64,000 nucleotides of DNA. It comes from Algoriphagus sp. AGSA1. GTDB lineage: Bacteria > Bacteroidota > Bacteroidia > Cytophagales > Cyclobacteriaceae. Positions 53,359 through 63,370 of the stretch are shown piece after piece; the stretch's first letter is position 1, and each line of letters begins with the position of its first letter. The DNA lies in contig NZ_JAJUWR010000015.1 in the NCBI RefSeq assembly GCF_021390545.1, forward strand, positions 1 through 64,000. Reading direction: 5' to 3'. A program made the translations under genes and the position numbers. The notes under the pieces were generated by a model. The model worked only from the letters and a program-made list of their open reading frames with translations, was not told where the DNA came from and did not search any database.

Positions 53359-56340
53359 ATGCTCAATTACAAGCAAATCAACAATCTGACCGGGTGGGTC
53401 GTTTTTGCGGTAGCTACACTTGTTTACGTTCTTACTGTCGAACATACCGCCAGTTTCTGGGATCCGGGAGAGTTTATAGCTGTCGCCTACAAGCTGCAAG
53501 TGCCTCACCCTCCAGGAGCGCCCTTCTTCCTTTTGGTCTATCGTATGTTCAGTTTCTTTGCCTTTGGAGACCCGTTACAGGTGGCTTATTGGATGAATGT
53601 TGGCAGTGCAGTATTCTCGGGGTTCACAATTCTATTCCTTTTTTGGTCAATTACTCTGTTTGGCAAAAGACTTTTCAGAATCGAAGAAGGCAAGGAAGGC
53701 AAGGGGGAAACCATCACCTTGATGGGAGCCGGAATCGTAGGCTCGCTGGTATATACCTTCTCTGATAGTTTTTGGTTCTCGGCCGTTGAAGCGGAAGTTT
53801 ATGCCATGTCTTCATTTTTTACGGCGATTGTGATATGGGCATTTCTGAAGTGGGATGTGATCAAAGATCCCCGAGAGGAGAATAAATGGATGATCTTCAT
53901 CGCTTACTTAGTGGGGCTTTCTATCGGTGTCCACTTGCTAAACCTCGTGACCTTGCCAGCTTTGGCACTCATCTACTATTTCAAAAAGTACGAAAATCCC
54001 ACGCTGAAAGGCGGCATTTTTGCCATGTTCCTTGGAGGAGTGGTTCTGATTATTATCAATAACCTAATCATCCCTGGACTTCCTAGTCTAGCGGGTTCCA
54101 TGGAGATTTTCTTTGTGAACAGCATGGGGCTGCCATTTGGCTCTGGTATCGTGGTATTTATGATTTTGTTTTTCGCAGGAGTATTCTATGCCTACCGATA
54201 TTCCCGTAAAAAAGGGAACGCTATCTTGAATACGGCATTGCTTTCATTTATTTTCATCTTGATAGGATATTCCAGTTATGCACTGATCGTCGTGCGTGCA
54301 AATCAGGATCCCATCATCAACGAAAATGCACCAAAAGACATCATCAGCTATGTATCTTACCTGAAGCGAGAGCAATATGGCTACAGACCCTTGCTGCACG
54401 GTCAATATTTCACGGCCAAACTTGTGGCTCAAGAAGAGGGAGCACCTGTCTATATGAAAGGCAAGGATAAATATGAAATCGTAGATTACTCATTAGTGAA
54501 CACCTACGATCCCACCAAAACTACTATTCTGCCAAGAATCTATTCTACGCAGGAAAGCCATAAAAGACTGTACCGTCAAAAGCTTGGCCTGAGAGAAGGA
54601 CAAGAACCCACATTTGGCGACAACCTCTACTTTATGTTTTCACATCAGTTGGGCCACATGTATTGGCGTTACTTTATGTGGAATTTTTCCGGACGTGAAT
54701 CTGACTTTGGCGATGCGCCATGGATAGGAATCACGGATGTCTTTAAGGATTATCCAGATTATATCACCGAAAACAAAGGGCATAACAACTACCTGATGCT
54801 TCCACTGTTGTTGGGAATTATCGGTTTGTTCTTTCAAGCCAAGGTAGATCCAAAATCGTTCTATGTGAACCTTATGCTATTCCTGATGATGGGCGTAGTG
54901 CTGGTCCTTTACCTTAACTCCCCTCCGGTAGAACCGAGAGAGCGGGATTATATCTATGTAGGTAGCTTCTATGCATTTGCGATCTGGGCAGGCATAGGCG
55001 TTATGGCTATTGCCCATCTGATAGGAAGAGCCACCAAGAATCTGGGTACCGCGGGGATCATCGCCACGCTGATTACACTGCCCGTAGCAGGTCTGCTGGC
55101 AGGACAGAACTGGAATGACCACAACAGAAAAGGCCGATATTTCTCGGTGGATTCCGCAAGAAACTTCTTGGCCTCCTGTGCGCCAAATGCAATCCTGTTT
55201 ACTGGTGGTGACAATGATACTTTCCCACTTTGGTATGTACAAGAGGTAGAGAACTTCAGGACAGATGTCAGGGTGATTGTACTGAGTTACTTTGATACTG
55301 ACTGGTACGTGCAGCAAATGACCAGACCAGTAAACGAATCGGAAGCTTTACCTTTCAGTCTGGATCCCAACCGTTATCAGAAAGGCACCAACGATGTCCT
55401 GTATGTGATGGAAAGGGAGGGCATGAATGCTATTTCTGTAAAAGAGTATTTAAAACTTCTGAATTCAGGATCTGATTTATTGAAAATGGAAACTGGCGGT
55501 AAATCAGTCGCTAACATGGTTCCATCCAGAAACTTAATTTTGGAAGTGGACAGTTCAGCTGTCGCAAACAAAAATATTATACCTGAAGAATTTGCACCAT
55601 TATTCTCACCACAGATGAACCTTCAGGTCTCGGGGAATTATGTCACCAAAGGCACTTTGATGCTGATTGACTTGATTACTTCAAATAATTGGGACAGACC
55701 CATTTATTTCAACAACACCTCTCTGGCTACCATAGGCATCAATATTCAGGAGCATGTGGTGATGGAAGGGCTGACCTATCGCCTGCTTCCGGTGAGAAAG
55801 CCAGACCATGTGCGTGAAGAATTGGTAAATGCAGATCTGGCCTATGAAAACTTTATGACCAAGTTTTCCTTCCGTGGAATGGACAATCCTGATGCTTACC
55901 TGGATGAAGAGTATAGGCGATTTGCATCCAACCACCGAAGTGCGCTGAACAGCGTTGTGATTGCGCTTCTTGATGAAGGAGATATGGAAAAAGCATCCAC
56001 ACTCCTTAACTACGGTCTGGAAGTGATGCCAAACGAAGCGATCCCTTATGATCTCTCCAGTGGTCAGTCTGTGCCACTATTCTTTGAAGTAGGAGAAGAT
56101 GAAAAGGCACTGGACATCATCGACAAAGTGTCGAAAAAATCATTGGATATGATTGAATTCTACACCAAAGAAAATAGGGATTATGACAGAGAAATGATGA
56201 TATCCATTGAAATGATAAAATATTTCATTCCGCTTCTGGAAGAAAGAGGCTATCAGGAAAAAGCCCAAGAGCTAAAGCTTAGGATGGAGCAATTCCTAGG
56301 CCCGCAACAAAGAGGAAGTGGCGTACTAGATAGAAGATAA
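53359..56340 (+). CDS. DUF2723 membrane protein, probable protein or lipid glycosyltransferase
   Basis: The 993-residue protein has about a dozen membrane segments in its first 600 residues. The DUF2723 N-terminal motif is ASFWDPGEFIAVAYKLQVPHPPGAP, with an aspartate and glutamate placed as in GT-C mannosyltransferases. The periplasmic tail is helical and TPR-like (about 830-985). In Bacteroidota this family is linked to general protein O-glycosylation. That role is inference here. It stands alone and has a strong terminator. Confidence 0.88.
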   Translation: MLNYKQINNLTGWVVFAVATLVYVLTVEHTASFWDPGEFIAVAYKLQVPHPPGAPFFLLVYRMFSFFAFGDPLQVAYWMNVGSAVFSGFTILFLFWSITLFGKRLFRIEEGKEGKGETITLMGAGIVGSLVYTFSDSFWFSAVEAEVYAMSSFFTAIVIWAFLKWDVIKDPREENKWMIFIAYLVGLSIGVHLLNLVTLPALALIYYFKKYENPTLKGGIFAMFLGGVVLIIINNLIIPGLPSLAGSMEIFFVNSMGLPFGSGIVVFMILFFAGVFYAYRYSRKKGNAILNTALLSFIFILIGYSSYALIVVRANQDPIINENAPKDIISYVSYLKREQYGYRPLLHGQYFTAKLVAQEEGAPVYMKGKDKYEIVDYSLVNTYDPTKTTILPRIYSTQESHKRLYRQKLGLREGQEPTFGDNLYFMFSHQLGHMYWRYFMWNFSGRESDFGDAPWIGITDVFKDYPDYITENKGHNNYLMLPLLLGIIGLFFQAKVDPKSFYVNLMLFLMMGVVLVLYLNSPPVEPRERDYIYVGSFYAFAIWAGIGVMAIAHLIGRATKNLGTAGIIATLITLPVAGLLAGQNWNDHNRKGRYFSVDSARNFLASCAPNAILFTGGDNDTFPLWYVQEVENFRTDVRVIVLSYFDTDWYVQQMTRPVNESEALPFSLDPNRYQKGTNDVLYVMEREGMNAISVKEYLKLLNSGSDLLKMETGGKSVANMVPSRNLILEVDSSAVANKNIIPEEFAPLFSPQMNLQVSGNYVTKGTLMLIDLITSNNWDRPIYFNNTSLATIGINIQEHVVMEGLTYRLLPVRKPDHVREELVNADLAYENFMTKFSFRGMDNPDAYLDEEYRRFASNHRSALNSVVIALLDEGDMEKASTLLNYGLEVMPNEAIPYDLSSGQSVPLFFEVGEDEKALDIIDKVSKKSLDMIEFYTKENRDYDREMMISIEMIKYFIPLLEERGYQEKAQELKLRMEQFLGPQQRGSGVLDRR

Positions 56341-56759
56341 AAGTAGCATATTCTTGAGAAAGGGCTCCGGACTAGTCCGGAGCCCTTTTTTTGTTTTTAT
56401 TAACCGCAAAGATTCCGCAAAGGAAACGCAAAGATCAGAGCCGGTTAAGCTTGAAAAATGAATAAATGGGTAAATACATTCAAAATGATAATTTTTGATC
56501 TTTTACTGACGTTTTTCAGCATACCCTATTTAGACCACTGGGACTACATGGTTTGTTCAATATATTGCTTTATTGATAAAGCAATTTTTACCATTTTTTG
56601 ATCTATTGATAAAGCATAATGGAGCAACTCACTTTTAAAAAATAAGAGTAAAAACCATTGGATTTAGTATTACCTAGAAAATATCGGCAGTCAGGAGACT
56701 TGAACAAATAACATCCGAGTGCTCCACAAAAAACTTTGCGAACTCAGCGGCAAAAAAAA
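56341..56759. other. Gene-free stretch with terminator and repeats
   Basis: After the terminator (56359-56391) the gap holds three CGCAAAG words at 56405, 56416 and 56427 (11-bp period) and an inverted CTTTGCG at 56734. It also holds a perfect palindrome TTGCTTTAT-TG-ATAAAGCAA (56565-56584), with TTGATAAAGCA repeated at 56606. I see no gene. CGCAAAG-type repeats are common between genes in Bacteroidota. Confidence 0.55.
56359..56391 (+). terminator. DUF2723 gene terminator
   Basis: A perfect 30-bp palindrome (56359-56388; half-site AAAGGGCTCCGGACT) is followed by further Ts. Its strength and symmetry suggest it works in both directions. Confidence 0.9.
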
Positions 56760-56954
56760 TCATATAAACCGCTTGACAATCCACAATATAACAGCCAGCA
56801 AAAACACCACAATCGAAATTTTATTAATCCCGTGCATCATCCGTAGATTGAAATTGGATTTCTGGTTGGGATCAGGCTTTTGGAAAACCCTCACGAAATA
56901 GTTGCCAAAATCACCCAGTTTGAAGAATTCTTTGATCTTGTTGTTTTCAGACAT
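56760..56954 (-). CDS. Small membrane protein, DUF6728-like
   Basis: The 64-residue protein has a soluble N-terminus (KIKEFFKLGDFGNYFVRVF), the block NFNLRMMHGINKISI and one C-terminal membrane helix (VVFLLAVILWIVKRFI). I recall this pattern as the Bacteroidota family DUF6728. The function is unknown. It lies 153 nt downstream of ispG on the same strand but beyond a hairpin, so it is probably transcribed separately. Confidence 0.75.
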   Translation of the reverse strand: MSENNKIKEFFKLGDFGNYFVRVFQKPDPNQKSNFNLRMMHGINKISIVVFLLAVILWIVKRFI

Positions 56955-57067
56955 AGCTTCAGTTTTCTTGGTAACAGAATGAAATGGTTATTGGTTTACT
57001 TTATCGGTTAAGGTGTGACCTTGAGCGAAGCCGTAGGATCTCCTCGAAAGGTTGACTCTTAAATCAA

Positions 57068-57098
57068 AACCTTCGAGGTTTTGGAAACCTCAAAGGTT
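57068..57098 (-). terminator. Hairpin after ispG
   Basis: AACCTT-GAGGTTT arms at 57068-57081 pair with AAACCTC-AAGGTT at 57085-57098, with one mismatch. On the minus strand it lies 10 nt after the ispG stop. The T-run is weak. Similar AACCTTCGAGG repeats are frequent between Bacteroidota genes. Confidence 0.5.
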
Positions 57099-57107
57099 AC
57101 CAGAAAG

Positions 57108-59090
57108 TCAGATCACCTCCGGCTCATTCCACATCCCATCTTCCTTGATGATTTCTATCAATTTATCCACGGCTTTTTCAGATGGAACTGATCTTTTCAT
57201 GACTTCTTTGCCTTTATAAAGCGTTATTTTCCCTTTACCAGAGCCCACATAACCGTAATCTGCATCCGCCATTTCCCCTGGCCCATTCACGATACAGCCC
57301 ATGATCCCGATCTTCACCCCTTTGAGGTGATCCGTTCGCTTACGGATCATGGCGGTGGTTTCCTGAAGATCAAATAGTGTACGGCCACAGGATGGGCAGG
57401 AAATATATTCGGTCTTTGACATTCGTGTCCGGGCTGCTTGTAACACACCAAACCCAACAGAATTGTGTAGTTTGATCTGCGCCAAAACTTCCTCTCGGCT
57501 ATGTTCTCTTTCCTTTTCCAAAGAGATAAAGACCCCATCTCCAAGCCCATCTATCAGCAATCCTCCCACATCCGTAGCGGTATAGAGCATAGTCTCATCA
57601 GCAGACTGATCTGGATAGCTCACCTTTAAGATCACAGGTACTCTGCAATCTGCTTCCAAAAGACTAACCAAAGCCCTACGCAAAGCAGGCATAGCATGTT
57701 TATTTTCGGTCTTCAGAATAAGGACTGTATCTTTTCTCTGGGATATCAATGCTATTGCCTCAGCTATCTCCGTATCAAAAATCTCAAGGAAATTTATTTC
57801 TTCATGAAATAGCCCGGCTAAGGAGAAACTTACCAAATCAAACAGGGGAAACTTATTCGCCTTGTCCTCCACTGTTGACCATATCGCCGCATCCTGGATT
57901 TCCTTCATCCCATTAGGAAGCATAAAAGGAATAGGGTTGGTGCCGGAATACACAAAATCGCACCCCTGATCATTCATTTTCCACTTGTCGAGCTCCGGTA
58001 AATAAAAGTGGCCGACCACCTTTATTTCCTTTTCTGTAATTTTTTCAATCTTGGAAATATCCGTGATTACCCGGGGGACATTATGTCCTCCGAAATTATA
58101 TACTTCCTCACTTTCCCTTTTGAAATGTTCATAGGGATTGACTGGGTAATTAGAGATAGATTTGATCGGTGCGTGATCTTGCCGATGAGTATAGCGATCA
58201 ATTAACGCTTTGGCCACGGGTGCTTCAAACTCCGGGTCTTCAGTCAAGGAAACTCGCACCGTATCACCCAATCCGTCTTCCAACAAGGTACCTATCCCCA
58301 CCGCAGACTTGATCCTACCGTCTTCAGCTTCCCCAGCTTCGGTCACACCCAGATGCAATGGATAAGGTTTGAAACCACCTTCATTCAGCTTTTCTACCAG
58401 AAGTCTGTAAGCCTGCACCATCACCTGCGTATTGGAGGACTTCATAGAGATCACTATATCGAAATAGTTTTCATCCTCACAAATTCTCAGAAACTCCAAA
58501 GCAGACTCTACCATTCCCAGTGGAGTGTCCCCATAGCGACTCATGATCCGGTCAGAAAGAGAGCCATGATTTGTCCCGATTCTCATCGCTGTCCCATGTT
58601 CTTTACAGATCTTTACCAAAGGTAAAAATCGCTCACGGATTCTGTCCAGTTCATCCTGGTAGGTAGCATCGGTATATTCTATTACTTCAAATTTCTTCTT
58701 GTCGGCATAATTCCCAGGGTTCACACGCACCTTTTCGACTATCCTTGCAGCTACCTCAGCGGCGTTTGGAGTAAAATGGATATCAGCTACCAGCGGAGTA
58801 GAATAGCCTCTTTTGCGAAGTCCATCTTTGATATGCTGAAGGTTTTCTGCTTCCTTGATACTTGGTGCGGTTATCCTCACCAGCTCACAACCTGCCTCTA
58901 TCATCCGGATACTCTGTTCTATGGACCCCTCAGTATCCAAGGTATCTACGGTAGTCATGGATTGCACCACGATAGGATTATCTCCACCGACAATGACATC
59001 TCCGATTCTTACCGGAATAGTCTTACGCCTGGAATAACTGGTCAAGCTATCACAATATAGCTGATCTAATGATTTGATGATTGGATCCAT
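57108..59090 (-). CDS. ispG: 4-hydroxy-3-methylbut-2-enyl diphosphate synthase
   Basis: IspG (GcpE) is the [4Fe-4S] enzyme of the MEP isoprenoid pathway. The protein is 660 residues, the long form with an extra domain between the TIM barrel and the cluster domain seen in Bacteroidota and plants. The barrel has PIVVQSMTTVDT and RVNPGNYADKKK. The C-terminal cluster domain has SCPSCGRTLFDLQ and MGCIVNGPGEMADADYGYVG with three cluster cysteines. It starts 5 nt after the SDR gene stop, so the two are co-transcribed. Confidence 0.96.
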   Translation of the reverse strand: MDPIIKSLDQLYCDSLTSYSRRKTIPVRIGDVIVGGDNPIVVQSMTTVDTLDTEGSIEQSIRMIEAGCELVRITAPSIKEAENLQHIKDGLRKRGYSTPLVADIHFTPNAAEVAARIVEKVRVNPGNYADKKKFEVIEYTDATYQDELDRIRERFLPLVKICKEHGTAMRIGTNHGSLSDRIMSRYGDTPLGMVESALEFLRICEDENYFDIVISMKSSNTQVMVQAYRLLVEKLNEGGFKPYPLHLGVTEAGEAEDGRIKSAVGIGTLLEDGLGDTVRVSLTEDPEFEAPVAKALIDRYTHRQDHAPIKSISNYPVNPYEHFKRESEEVYNFGGHNVPRVITDISKIEKITEKEIKVVGHFYLPELDKWKMNDQGCDFVYSGTNPIPFMLPNGMKEIQDAAIWSTVEDKANKFPLFDLVSFSLAGLFHEEINFLEIFDTEIAEAIALISQRKDTVLILKTENKHAMPALRRALVSLLEADCRVPVILKVSYPDQSADETMLYTATDVGGLLIDGLGDGVFISLEKEREHSREEVLAQIKLHNSVGFGVLQAARTRMSKTEYISCPSCGRTLFDLQETTAMIRKRTDHLKGVKIGIMGCIVNGPGEMADADYGYVGSGKGKITLYKGKEVMKRSVPSEKAVDKLIEIIKEDGMWNEPEVI

Positions 59091-59095
59091 GGGGC

Positions 59096-59800
59096 TTATA
59101 TATCTCCTAATTGAGGTCGGATTACTATTTCTTCAACAACAGATTGGGGCGAAAGGTTATATGCGGCATATACACTCTCCGCTACATCCTCTGCTTTCAT
59201 AAATCTTTCAAGAGGCAAATCAACTCCTTCCCAGCTAGAGGTGTAGGTGGCACCTGCTAGAATAGAGGTCACTTTGACATGGTGAGGCTTCAACTCCTCC
59301 CTTAGGCACTTGGTCATACCTAGCATAGCCCATTTGGAGACCGCGTATGACCCGCCATTAGGATATGCGGTAAGTCCCGCCACTGACCCTATGGCAAAAA
59401 TATGGCCGGATTTCCTAATGATCATTTCCTGCGCAAATCCCCTTGTCACATAATAGGCTGAATAAAGATTTGTCTCCATCATCAGTTCAAAATTGCCTTC
59501 CGGTTCATTGTGTATCGCTCCTGGCAAAAACACTCCCGTATTATTCACCAAAACATCCGGAACCGTATATGATTTCACCTTCTCTATAAAACCTAAAACT
59601 TCTGTTTTTTTTGAGAGGTCAGCAGGTATGGCCACTACCTTGATGTCTGGATATTGCTCTTCCAGATGAAGCTTAAGATCATCCAGATCAGCTTGGTTTC
59701 TCGCACAGGTATATACATCAAAGCCTTCTTGGGCAAATCGCTCTATGACCGCCTTACCTATACCTTTAGTGCCTCCAGTGACAAGGATGCTTTTACTCAT
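59096..59800 (-). CDS. Short-chain dehydrogenase/reductase
   Basis: The 234-residue SDR enzyme has the cofactor motif VTGGTKGIGKAV, VLVNNTGVFLPG, a catalytic serine (AIGSVAGL) and the YAVSK active-site tyrosine and lysine. The arginine after the second strand (TCARNQADL) fits NADP preference. The substrate is unknown. It lies 5 nt upstream of ispG and 63 nt downstream of the outer-membrane protein gene. Confidence 0.9.
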   Translation of the reverse strand: MSKSILVTGGTKGIGKAVIERFAQEGFDVYTCARNQADLDDLKLHLEEQYPDIKVVAIPADLSKKTEVLGFIEKVKSYTVPDVLVNNTGVFLPGAIHNEPEGNFELMMETNLYSAYYVTRGFAQEMIIRKSGHIFAIGSVAGLTAYPNGGSYAVSKWAMLGMTKCLREELKPHHVKVTSILAGATYTSSWEGVDLPLERFMKAEDVAESVYAAYNLSPQSVVEEIVIRPQLGDI

Positions 59801-59863
59801 TTGGTTAGTGTTTTAATAGTTAGTATGACAACTATCCAGTTGATGCAAAGTTACATTTTTTTA

Positions 59864-62800
59864 TCAAAACAGTGCCGAAACTTGCATTCTCCCTACATGA
59901 ACAATTCTGTCCAATCCCTGAGAATTTCTTCCTTCATACACCAGATTGAGTTGTAATCCCTCTCCTATTTTCTGCAGCCAATTTACATTCCAGGTCACAT
60001 TAGTCCCCGGGGTAAGCGCCTGCAGCATCTCGTACCCTACAGGCGAATTGGCCACCCCGTTGTAATTAATTTGGATTAGCTTGAGATTTCCGGTTAGTGT
60101 GGTTTTTACAGCTCGCGCAAATCGAAGATCTACTCCCGTTTGATGTAATCTGGCTTTTTCGTTAAACTCCACATTGTTAGCATTCACTTTTCCGGTAAAA
60201 AAATAAGATCCGGTAGCGCGAAAAAAAGGAGTTGGTTGCCAGGAAAACTCCGGCCCGATCTGTTGTTGGATAATCGAATAATTTCTGTTGTCCAAAAAGT
60301 CAGATCCCGAATATCTTTTACCATTTCCCGCTAAAACCCTCAGGGTAGTTTGTCCTCCAAAATTAATCCTTGTATTCAATTTCCAGTCTTTTTGGATCAT
60401 GTCCTCAAATCCTCCAGATAGTAATTGCTTAAACTGAGAATCAAAAAAAGATAAGTCAAACCCATACTTGGCAGAAGCCCTGTTGAAGAAAAAACTCGAA
60501 CGTATTACTTGACGAAGAGATAGAATATCCTCCCTGTTAACTCCGGACACGAAAGGAACCACACGATCTCTAAATTGGTCTGAGGTCACTTTTTTCTCCA
60601 CACTCAGACTCGTTGTATTGGAGAATTTATGAAGAAAGGCTTTTAGTCCCCCGGATTCTTTCCACAAATCAGGAAATTTTGCCTGAAATCTATAGTTTAA
60701 AATACTTGTATAAGCCTGGATATAAGTGTCTGTTGGCACGAAAATCTTGATGTATTGCTTCTCCTCAGGATTGATCGCTAGGTAAAACTCATTCAACTGT
60801 TGTACGCCATCACCATTGTCATCTCTCCAAGTATGTGTACCGTCTCCATTAGGCGCTGGCAAAAAAACAAATTCCCGCTGCAATTCACGGCCATTTCCGA
60901 TTGCATAAGATATTTCGTTTCGAATTAGGTTTTTGCCCAAACTACCCTGATAATCCAGCTTGCCCATCACGGTAAGTTCGGAATCCAAATCGCGCTGTAC
61001 ATACTCCAACTCCCGGTAGGTAAAGGTACTGCTAAGACTATGCTGACTCCACTGTTTCCTAAAGGTGAAATTCCCGGTAAAAGCCTGTGTATCATTCAGT
61101 AGCTGTCCGGTAAAAGGTGCTTTGTCCTCCCTCCAGGCAGCATCAGCCCTAAATGAATAACTTAACGAATCATTGCTACGCAGGTAAACCAAATGCTGGG
61201 TAAAGTTCATCGCCGTGCTTATTACAGAATCGGTTTCGGTATTTCGCAATGCGTTTTGATCCAATGAAAACTGATAGCCAGGCACAACTATATTTGAATT
61301 GTAACTCACATCACCTAGATATCTCATCCAATCGGATTGTAAAGAATCCTGATCTGACTTCAACCTAAAGAGCTCCTGCCGAATCCTTAGCCTCTTCGCC
61401 ATCTCCACATTCCAATTGAGAGTATGCTGCATCCCGTTCAGAACATTTGCCCGGTTTCGCAGGTAAAAAAGGTAATCAAAGTTATTAAATGCATCTTTTT
61501 CAAAAGTGATCCCCGCTCTAAAAAACTGCTCTGAAGCGGCATAGTTTAAAGCTTCCGGGTTCAGTCCCCAATCCCGGTCAAATTCTATGTAGCGAAATCG
61601 GTCGATAAAATTGAAGTTGGCGGAATTGTATTCGTATTCGGTCTGCCCTTTCATCGTGTACCCCTTAAAAAGTGTGGATTCTCTTCCTTCACTTTGCAAG
61701 CCAACTTTCACGCCTAACCCCTGATTGTCTTCATCATCAAGCTCGGAAAACAGGTTTTGGTCAGTAGAAGAAAGTGCAAATTCTGTATATACTTTCTCAT
61801 GCTCATTCAAGCGAATCTTAGTCCCAGCAGTCATCATGCGCTTACTGTCAGGCAGAGGCAATTGTGATAAAATGGAATATTCACCTTGAGGCCGACCATT
61901 CAGTCTAGGCACATATTCATATACAGTCCCATTTGTAAGCTGTGAAGATCTACGGTAATCCCCTAATCCTTGACCTACTTGGGAAAAATTCAAATCAAAG
62001 TGTGCTTTCTGCGGATCAGTGGAGTAAGCATAGTAGGTAAGGGGATTACCCAAATCGTCTGTTTCCTCGATTTTCTCATATAAAATCCGATTCAGGTCAA
62101 AAGCCACACTATCTATTCTGGGAATCCTTGCCAACTCAGCACTATCCCCTACCGATGCCAATAAAGCCAGATCTTCTTGTGAAAATTCAGTAAATAAAGG
62201 ACGGTTACGGTTATCCTTTTCCTGATAGTAATTCATATACACATCTACTTTCCCGTTGGTTTGGGTGTGGTTTGCCCCGATGATGGATCTGGAATAATTT
62301 CTTTCTGCGTATTCAAAATCCACCCGGACACGGGAATATTGTGTAATTAGCACCTTTGGGGTGAAAGTGATCTCAGCTTGGTTATAATCGATCACATAAT
62401 CTTCATTAAAGCCTCTTTTAAGTAGCTTCCCATCCAAAAACACCCGCTCAGAATTTGCCATGATAATCACATATCGCTCATTGTTGGGGCCATTCACACG
62501 GTAAGGGCCGAGTACACCCTCCAATATTGGCAACTGAATGGAAGCGAATTTCCCCTTTGCAATAGATGCAAAAGCTTGAGAACTTGCTGTCCAGTTTTTG
62601 TTCAATTTGTAATTGGATGTGAACTGCAGTCCTTGCACGTTCTTGTAGTAGCGAAGAAACTCTGACTCCCTTTGTTGCAGAACCACGTCTCCGGCAGCCA
62701 GACTGAAATCATCGTTGTACAACTCGATAAGCACATTGTCAAAATCCTGAATCTGCTGGGTATTTCCTTCAGGTTGGAATGGGACATTTTGGTCGGTAAT

Positions 62801-63325
62801 ACTTGCCCGGATTTTAAGATTGTCGGAAATATCTCCTTCCATCTGTAGGTTCAATGCAGAATTCACAAAAACATTTTGTGTATTCCCAAAGGAAATGCCC
62901 CTTGTGAGGCTACCCGATTTGTAAAGGCTGGTGGAAGGAAAAAGTTCTTCCCTAAAGTCAAAAGCCGGTAATTCAGCCGTTCTATCATCCTTAAACCTCG
63001 CTGAAGAGTCATAATCAGTGATCAACCTTCTTCTTGAGATAGGCTGATCAAACCGGACTGCAAATGTACTATAGCACAACAATAGAGAATCCGGCTTGGC
63101 AGCATTGTCAAAAATTGCCTGAAGTTCATTGGTTGACAGATCGTACAAAAAACCATATTCCCTCCCTGTTTGGTCAGAAATCGTTATGGTTTCTTCAAGC
63201 AACGAAAGAGAATCTGGAACTATCTTACTACTTAGCAATTCGGATTGTACCCATCGACATTTTTCCTGGGCTTTCACCGCCGTAAAGCCAAAAAACAAAA
63301 CACAGAAAAACAGCCAAATGCGCAT
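59864..63325 (-). CDS. Large outer-membrane beta-barrel protein of unknown function
   Basis: From the ATG at 63325 the protein has 1153 residues with a signal peptide (MRIWLFFCVLFFGFTAVKAQ). An N-terminal beta-rich domain follows (GSLTRGISFGNTQNVFVNSALNLQ). Long runs of alternating strands then end in an aromatic terminal strand (QVSALF), typical of a large outer-membrane barrel. I do not know a named family; similar large proteins occur across Bacteroidota. A GTG two codons further up is the other possible start. It lies between an SDR gene and a histidine kinase gene. Confidence 0.75.
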   Translation of the reverse strand: MRIWLFFCVLFFGFTAVKAQEKCRWVQSELLSSKIVPDSLSLLEETITISDQTGREYGFLYDLSTNELQAIFDNAAKPDSLLLCYSTFAVRFDQPISRRRLITDYDSSARFKDDRTAELPAFDFREELFPSTSLYKSGSLTRGISFGNTQNVFVNSALNLQMEGDISDNLKIRASITDQNVPFQPEGNTQQIQDFDNVLIELYNDDFSLAAGDVVLQQRESEFLRYYKNVQGLQFTSNYKLNKNWTASSQAFASIAKGKFASIQLPILEGVLGPYRVNGPNNERYVIIMANSERVFLDGKLLKRGFNEDYVIDYNQAEITFTPKVLITQYSRVRVDFEYAERNYSRSIIGANHTQTNGKVDVYMNYYQEKDNRNRPLFTEFSQEDLALLASVGDSAELARIPRIDSVAFDLNRILYEKIEETDDLGNPLTYYAYSTDPQKAHFDLNFSQVGQGLGDYRRSSQLTNGTVYEYVPRLNGRPQGEYSILSQLPLPDSKRMMTAGTKIRLNEHEKVYTEFALSSTDQNLFSELDDEDNQGLGVKVGLQSEGRESTLFKGYTMKGQTEYEYNSANFNFIDRFRYIEFDRDWGLNPEALNYAASEQFFRAGITFEKDAFNNFDYLFYLRNRANVLNGMQHTLNWNVEMAKRLRIRQELFRLKSDQDSLQSDWMRYLGDVSYNSNIVVPGYQFSLDQNALRNTETDSVISTAMNFTQHLVYLRSNDSLSYSFRADAAWREDKAPFTGQLLNDTQAFTGNFTFRKQWSQHSLSSTFTYRELEYVQRDLDSELTVMGKLDYQGSLGKNLIRNEISYAIGNGRELQREFVFLPAPNGDGTHTWRDDNGDGVQQLNEFYLAINPEEKQYIKIFVPTDTYIQAYTSILNYRFQAKFPDLWKESGGLKAFLHKFSNTTSLSVEKKVTSDQFRDRVVPFVSGVNREDILSLRQVIRSSFFFNRASAKYGFDLSFFDSQFKQLLSGGFEDMIQKDWKLNTRINFGGQTTLRVLAGNGKRYSGSDFLDNRNYSIIQQQIGPEFSWQPTPFFRATGSYFFTGKVNANNVEFNEKARLHQTGVDLRFARAVKTTLTGNLKLIQINYNGVANSPVGYEMLQALTPGTNVTWNVNWLQKIGEGLQLNLVYEGRNSQGLDRIVHVGRMQVSALF

Positions 63326-63370
63326 ACTCACTTCGAAATGCCTCTTGATTTGAAGGTACTAAAAGATGGC

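Noticed and set aside
54877-55317. 146-residue minus-strand frame inside the DUF2723 gene
   Set aside because: It is an antisense shadow of a conserved coding region.
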